A program made the position numbers and the translations under genes. Below, one piece after another: positions 14,991-17,993 of a DNA stretch of 17,993 nucleotides. Below the pieces are notes generated by a model that did no database searches, was not told the origin of the DNA, and saw only the letters and a program-made list of their open reading frames with translations. The stretch is from Gammaproteobacteria bacterium RIFCSPHIGHO2_12_FULL_38_11 (GTDB lineage: Bacteria > Pseudomonadota > Gammaproteobacteria > Coxiellales > Coxiellaceae), in NCBI GenBank assembly GCA_001801515.1, contig MGXX01000076.1, positions 15,356 to 33,348 on the forward strand. Reading direction: 5' to 3'. How positions within the stretch are numbered: position 1 is the stretch's first letter; each line of letters begins with the position of its first letter.

Positions 14991-15323
14991 TTAAATTTCC
15001 ATTAATCTTTGCAGTGTGTCTGGGTATTTTCGCACCATTAAAATAAGGGCGGCAGCTTGATCATTTGGAATGGTTTCGCCTTGCTCCCATTTCTCTAGTG
15101 TTCTAGGCGAAACGCGGAGTGTAATTGCAAAGACAGCGCGAGACATATGCAATTTTTGACGCGTATTACGAATAATGTTTGCAGTTACTTTTGGGCGAGG
15201 TTTTTTTTTGCCATCATAAGTTCGCAGCGTTATTTTGCCTAATTTATACGCATGGATTTCTTCGCTTCCCTGCTTTAATTCTTCAAATAAATTACGTTTA
15301 TGTTTTGTAGTCATGATTACCAT
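14991..15323 (-). CDS. XRE-family antitoxin, HigA-2/NadS-like
   Basis: A 110-residue helix-turn-helix protein encoded directly after a HigB/RelE-like toxin gene and overlapping its stop. The C-terminal half contains an XRE-type HTH (about residues 49-82: IRNTRQKLHMSRAVFAITLR, then VSPRTLEKWEQG), followed by a short helix. The N-terminal half (EELKQGSEEIHAYKLGK) has the acidic helix found in this antitoxin group. It should bind the toxin and repress its own operon. The ATG at 15323 overlaps the toxin stop; a second in-frame ATG at 15314, 2 nt after the stop, is equally plausible, with GAGATGG upstream. Toxin-first order is typical of higBA-type loci. Confidence 0.87.
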   Translation of the reverse strand: MVIMTTKHKRNLFEELKQGSEEIHAYKLGKITLRTYDGKKKPRPKVTANIIRNTRQKLHMSRAVFAITLRVSPRTLEKWEQGETIPNDQAAALILMVRKYPDTLQRLMEI

Positions 15324-15628
15324 CTCGCTAGTATTTTTTTTAATTCTTTTTTATCATCAGATGATAAATCTGACATTTCGTTTTTCCCGTAAATTGTCAT
15401 CATGTAAAATTGGTCGAGTTTCGTTTGCCAGTAATAAATTATTCTGACGCCGCCACGTTTTCCCTTGTTATCGGAAGGCCAACGGAGTTTACGTAATCCG
15501 CCGGTGCCTTTAATTAATGCGCCTGCATCTGGTTTTTGCATTAAAAAGTCTTGTAGTTCACTGTACTCGTCATCTGTTAAATAAGACGGAAGGTATTTTG
15601 TAAAAAAAGTAGTTTCTATGAATATCAT
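15317..15628 (-). CDS. RelE/HigB-like toxin of a type II toxin-antitoxin pair
   Basis: A 103-residue basic protein with the RelE/ParE-superfamily layout: an N-terminal FIETTFFTKYLPSYLTDDEY helix pair, GTGGLRKLRWPSDNKGKRGG with several Arg and Lys as expected for mRNA contact, then VRIIYYWQTKLDQFYMMTIYGK and a C-terminal DDKKELKKIL helix. The pattern fits the HigB-2 group that pairs with NadS/HigA-2-type antitoxins, which cleaves mRNA on the ribosome. A good ribosome site (AGGAT) sits 7 nt upstream, and a perfect palindrome overlaps the upstream region. It is probably intact. Alternative names in databases would be RelE/ParE family toxin. Confidence 0.87.
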   Translation of the reverse strand: MIFIETTFFTKYLPSYLTDDEYSELQDFLMQKPDAGALIKGTGGLRKLRWPSDNKGKRGGVRIIYYWQTKLDQFYMMTIYGKNEMSDLSSDDKKELKKILARW

Positions 15629-15638
15629 ATCACAATCC

Positions 15639-15653
15639 TACCCTTAAAGGGTA
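15639..15653 (-). promoter_or_regulatory. Palindromic operator upstream of the HigB/HigA-like pair
   Basis: TACCCTT-A-AAGGGTA is a perfect 7-bp inverted repeat, 11 nt before the toxin start codon and partly overlapping its ribosome site (GGGTAGGAT). XRE antitoxins usually bind such palindromes to repress their own operon. No clear -10/-35 pair could be fixed, although the sequence just upstream is very AT-rich. Confidence 0.55.
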
Positions 15654-15728
15654 TGCTTTAATTAAATTTAATTGAGAGAAGATATCATGGTGGTGTAATA
15701 GTTCAATACCGTGTTTTTTAGGATTACT

Positions 15729-15761
15729 GTTGCGGGTAAGGTGGTCGGGGTTTGTATGTAG
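15729..15761 (+). pseudogene. Degenerate remnant of the alr 3' end
   Basis: Aligned without gaps to the last 11 codons of alr, 24 of 33 bases agree (GTGGTC, GTTTGTATG against GTTTATATG), and the translation GKVVGVCM resembles GRVVRVYM. It leads into palindrome copy B exactly as alr leads into copy A. Weaker similarity may reach back to about 15690 (AATACCGT against GATACCGT). Confidence 0.7.
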
Positions 15762-15833
15762 AGACGGCGATTTATCGCGTCTCGGCATGCATAACGTGTC
15801 ATCAGAGACGCGATAAATCGCCGTCTCTACATA
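15755..15833. repeat. Long palindromic element, copy B
   Basis: Perfect 29-bp inverted arms (15755-15783 and 15805-15833) begin TATGTAGAGACGG and enclose a 21-bp spacer identical to that of copy A. On the minus strand the first part is read as the last codons and stop of the hydrolase gene. One base differs from copy A over 79. Confidence 0.95.
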
Positions 15834-16617
15834 AAAAGTCCATGACAATCTCAAAAAACGCTTTTGACTTTTCAACATGCGGCATATGCGCGCAGTCGGG
15901 AATTGAAATGAATTTTCCATTCCCTAATAATTTTGCTATTTTTTTACCATAACGGGCAGGGGAAATAATATCTTCCTCTCCTGAAATAACAAGTGTTGGT
16001 ATATTAATTTTATATAATTGATCTGTAAAATCTCTTGTTTTTGTCGCATTTAATTGATTGCGATAACCCATAGCAGTTTGCGGAAAGGGATTTTGTATTG
16101 TCCAATGTGCAAAGCCTTTGACATTTATTTTATTTTGTAAAAAAGTTTCAGAAAATAAAAATGGCATTACATATTCGGCTAAGACATCATCCTTCATGCC
16201 AGTGGCTTGCAATTTTTCACGCATCGAAAATATCATGCTTCCTATCGTACTTATTTTTGCGCGCGTGCAGACTAATATTAATTTATTTATTTTTTCAGGT
16301 TCAGTGAGCGCAATTTGCTGTGCAATAGCGCCGCCCATTGAATGGCCAATAATATGCGCACGTTTAATAGCTAGTGCATCCATTAATTGCAAGGTATCAG
16401 TCGCCATCATTTCCATTGTGTAAGGATAATCGGGTGAACCGCTTTGCCCGGCACCGCGATTATCAAAAATGAGTACGCGAAAATGGGGTGTTAATAAACG
16501 CAATGCCGATTTCCATACTTGGTGATCGGATGTCATGCCGCCGATTAAAACCAGGTCGTCACCTTGGCCGTGTTGTTCGTAATAAATGGGAATATTATTA
16601 ATTGTTTTTATTGGCAT
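15802..16617 (-). CDS. Alpha/beta hydrolase, C-terminus supplied by a repeat
   Basis: A 271-residue alpha/beta-fold hydrolase of the esterase/PcaD-like group. Seen are the oxyanion region LIGGMTSDHQVW, FDNRGAGQSG, the nucleophile elbow GHSMGG with Ser93, GEEDIISP with Asp216, and CAHMPHVEK with His244, so the catalytic triad is complete. No signal peptide is visible; it is probably cytoplasmic. The substrate cannot be named. The last nine residues (CRDGDLSRL) and the TGA lie in the palindromic element, after the natural helix FFEIVMDFL, so the original stop was probably replaced. It lies 5 nt downstream of the PIN toxin stop, suggesting co-transcription. A truncated second copy is at 14870-14989. 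Confidence 0.88.
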   Translation of the reverse strand: MPIKTINNIPIYYEQHGQGDDLVLIGGMTSDHQVWKSALRLLTPHFRVLIFDNRGAGQSGSPDYPYTMEMMATDTLQLMDALAIKRAHIIGHSMGGAIAQQIALTEPEKINKLILVCTRAKISTIGSMIFSMREKLQATGMKDDVLAEYVMPFLFSETFLQNKINVKGFAHWTIQNPFPQTAMGYRNQLNATKTRDFTDQLYKINIPTLVISGEEDIISPARYGKKIAKLLGNGKFISIPDCAHMPHVEKSKAFFEIVMDFLCRDGDLSRL

Positions 16618-16622
16618 ATATT

Positions 16623-17039
16623 TTAGTCAGAAGGTATTACAGTTAATAATGCTTCTGGAGAGTAAATGGCGAGTTGCGCCTTACTAAATCCTTTCTCATC
16701 GCGAGTAACAATGGCTTGAACGCCGCAATGAATTGCAGCTGAATGCAAAACAGCATCTTCAAAATCAAGAAATCCAGCATCAAGCGCATCTTCAAGAATA
16801 AGACGATTAACAGGGGCAATTTCAAAAAGTTTTAATAATGTTTTAATAATTTTTTTTGCTTCCTTGGAGGGCAATGATTTTGTTAGTAGGTAATCAAGAG
16901 TTGTGATCGTTGTTGCGCCTAAATAGCCATCAATTTTTCCTGACTCGACCTTGTCAAACAAGTCTTGGGCATAATCAACAAATGGTTTTCGTTCTAATAA
17001 TAAATCAAGGATGATATTAGTATCAAACATAATTTTCAT
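16623..17039 (-). CDS. PIN-domain ribonuclease toxin (VapC-like)
   Basis: A 138-residue PIN domain, likely a ribonuclease with a metal-binding acidic pocket. Asp6 (MFDTNIILD), Asp49 (TTLDYL, where Glu is commoner), Asp95 (FEDAVLH) and Asp114 (TRDEKGF) are the visible acidic positions. FDTN and the IVTRDEKGF strand-loop are typical of the PIN_3-like group. It overlaps the upstream antitoxin gene by ATGA, the usual arrangement for such pairs. The toxin target (tRNA or rRNA in studied VapC proteins) cannot be told from sequence. No obvious lesion. Confidence 0.88.
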   Translation of the reverse strand: MKIMFDTNIILDLLLERKPFVDYAQDLFDKVESGKIDGYLGATTITTLDYLLTKSLPSKEAKKIIKTLLKLFEIAPVNRLILEDALDAGFLDFEDAVLHSAAIHCGVQAIVTRDEKGFSKAQLAIYSPEALLTVIPSD

Positions 17040-17281
17040 AAATATTTTTTCTCTAGGTGCTTTTTATAATCCATTTCAGAAAGATTTATTCCTTTTAAAA
17101 CACCGCGTAATGATCTGGTAATCGGGAGTGATGAAATTTTTTCTTTTGATTTTTTGACATGATTTAAAAGTAAAAAATAGTCCCCAACAATTTGCGAAAC
17201 TGATTTCCCATGCCTTTTTGAATAGTCTTTGGCGCGTTTAATTAGCAGTGGATTGATTCTTAGTGTAAGTTTTGTTGTCAT
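17036..17281 (-). CDS. Antitoxin, DUF6364-like ribbon-helix-helix type
   Basis: An 81-residue basic protein. The N-terminal MTTKLTLRINPLLIKRAKDY followed by SKRHGKSVSQIVGDYF has the beta-strand-helix-helix pattern of ribbon-helix-helix DNA binders, typical of the DUF6364 family that sits before PIN-domain toxins. The C-terminal half (LKGINLSEMDYKKHLEKKYL) probably wraps the toxin. It is the first gene of the pair, and its stop overlaps the toxin start. A palindromic operator and a promoter lie immediately upstream, consistent with self-repression. Ribosome site AGGGTAGG. Confidence 0.82.
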   Translation of the reverse strand: MTTKLTLRINPLLIKRAKDYSKRHGKSVSQIVGDYFLLLNHVKKSKEKISSLPITRSLRGVLKGINLSEMDYKKHLEKKYL

Positions 17282-17296
17282 AATGCCTACCCTGTG

Positions 17297-17345
17297 TGAC
17301 GTACATATTTACGGTAACTGTACGTCATTAATTTTATGTTGTCAA
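17297..17345 (-). promoter_or_regulatory. Promoter and operator of the PIN/DUF6364 pair
   Basis: TGACGTACA (17297-17305) and TGTACGTCA (17319-17327) are perfect 9-bp inverted arms around a 13-bp centre that itself holds TTAC-G-GTAA. On the minus strand -35 TTGACA (17345-17340) is followed after 17 bp by TACAGT (17322-17317) as -10, which lies inside the right operator arm and its spacer. Binding of the antitoxin here would block RNA polymerase directly. Confidence 0.65.
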
Positions 17346-17402
17346 TTAGATCGTTATGAGGAACCTGCAACAGCGTTCCCCTATAGGCAGATATTCCATG
17401 GT

Positions 17403-17831
17403 TTAATTTGTGGAGATCGTAGCATCAACATGATAAACACCATGGATTGATTTATTTGTACAGGTGACAGAATAAATAGGATTATGGCTGTAACATTGTG
17501 AATCAGTAGTCTTTTTATGATTAGCCAGCGCAGCTGGTGTGTATGTGCCAGAAATATTGATTGCGGAATTGCTTCCCGCTGCAAGCGCGATACCTGCTAT
17601 TTTCTCGGAATTGAGAATAGTGAATGTAAGGACGGTGTTGCCGGTAGGCAGTTCTGTTTCTGTTAATTTCGTTGGACTAAGGTTGGATGATGCAGGGAAA
17701 GCATAAAGGTTTTTGATAGTTTGATGAGTTTGATTATTAATTGTGAAGATCATCTTGCTGTCATTTGCTGCAGCAAATGTTGATGTTAGAGTGAATAACC
17801 AGCCTGAGGTTAATAATAGAATTTTTTTCAT
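17403..17831 (-). CDS. Secreted protein of unknown function
   Basis: Not recognised. The start at 17831 is chosen over an ATG six codons upstream, because TTGGAG lies 8 nt before it and because it gives a standard signal peptide (MKKILLLTSGWLFTLTSTFA, cleavage near AANDS). The mature part of about 120 residues is rich in Thr, Asn and Ser, beta-strand-like (KMIFTINNQTHQTIKNLYAF; NTVLTFTILNSEKIAGIAL), and has two cysteines (QCYSHNPIYSVTC) that could form one disulfide. It may be a small beta-sandwich exported to the periplasm or medium. It has its own promoter and stands alone before the toxin-antitoxin operon. A weak GGAAC...GTTCC hairpin lies about 25-45 bp after the stop. Confidence 0.7.
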   Translation of the reverse strand: MKKILLLTSGWLFTLTSTFAAANDSKMIFTINNQTHQTIKNLYAFPASSNLSPTKLTETELPTGNTVLTFTILNSEKIAGIALAAGSNSAINISGTYTPAALANHKKTTDSQCYSHNPIYSVTCTNKSIHGVYHVDATISTN

Positions 17832-17872
17832 TGAAAATCTCCAAGTCATATTGTTGTTTAAAGATACACTTT

Positions 17873-17901
17873 ATTTTATATCATACTGTTGCTACCGTAA
17901 A
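17873..17901 (-). promoter_or_regulatory. Promoter of the secreted-protein gene at 17403
   Basis: TTTACG (17901-17896), a 17-bp spacer, then TAAAAT (17878-17873) within TATAAAAT, about 40 bp before the start codon. This is a fair sigma-70 match at normal spacing in an AT-rich gap. Confidence 0.4.
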
Positions 17902-17914
17902 TCGATAATTGCCA

Positions 17915-17993
17915 TTAATTATTTTTATTGGATGAGCCCGTATTTTGCATATCCATCTGCGTATCAATCCCGGATTCCATTTGTTGCTGTAAT
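17915..17993 (-). CDS. Possible C-terminal end of a gene entering from the right edge
   Basis: About 25 codons on the minus strand read LQQQMESGIDTQMDMQNTGS and a few more hydrophilic residues before TAA. The composition looks coding (Gln, Met, Asp, Asn; no rare pattern), but the stretch is too short to identify. It could equally be non-coding upstream sequence of the secreted-protein gene. Confidence 0.3.
   Translation of the reverse strand, partial: LQQQMESGIDTQMDMQNTGSSNKNN

Noticed and set aside
15630..15920. A 96-codon minus-strand frame across the hydrolase end, element B and the alr remnant
   Set aside because: It is in the wrong frame relative to the hydrolase, and its middle repeats the translation of the palindromic element.

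Overview
The window is a gene-dense, AT-rich stretch of a gammaproteobacterial chromosome. The left end has the order accD-folC-dedD-cvpA known from E. coli and Legionella, next to YadG/YadH-, DusA- and L31-type genes whose proteins read like diverged gammaproteobacterial homologues. Low GC, a dense population of small palindromic repeats, a 2-methylcitrate pair and an MFS-pncB-pncA cluster suggest a Legionellales-like (Legionella/Coxiella-type) bacterium. That placement is inference; no rRNA or other decisive marker lies in the window.

Layout, left to right. (1) 1-3274, plus strand: 3' part of accD, folC, a SPOR-domain dedD and cvpA, closely packed; the usual next gene purF is absent. (2) 3305-6177, plus strand: ABC exporter pair yadG-yadH and dusA. 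Between yadG and yadH lies an 81-bp direct duplication that also copies the first codons of yadH; two mini-ORFs and yadH are chained by successive ATGA overlaps. (3) 6234-7148: rpmE on the minus strand, then a secreted cysteine-rich protein on the plus strand. (4) 7170-9735, minus strand: prpC then prpD (propionyl-CoA degradation), overlapping by 8 nt. (5) 9809-10225: a second secreted cysteine-rich protein. (6) 10427-13650, plus strand: MFS transporter, nicotinate phosphoribosyltransferase and nicotinamidase, a likely NAD-precursor uptake and salvage operon; then alr. (7) 14782-17993, minus strand: an accessory segment with two type II toxin-antitoxin modules (HigB/HigA-like and PIN/DUF6364-like), an alpha/beta hydrolase, a truncated second copy of that hydrolase, a remnant of the alr 3' end, a secreted small protein, and perhaps the tail of one more gene.

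The most unusual theme is how short palindromic elements are built into genes. One family (C-run, TTTGAAAAA, G-run, a variable hairpin, GGGGGGATTT) sits in frame inside dusA and supplies the N-terminus of PrpD. A second family (GAGACG...CGTCTC, 29-bp arms in its full form) abuts or provides the 3' ends of prpD, alr and the hydrolase. This resembles the behaviour of Rickettsia palindromic elements. Full copies of the second family also sit at both ends of a duplicated alr-3'/hydrolase segment that encloses the HigBA-like module. No rRNA, tRNA, CRISPR array, transposase or prophage gene was seen.
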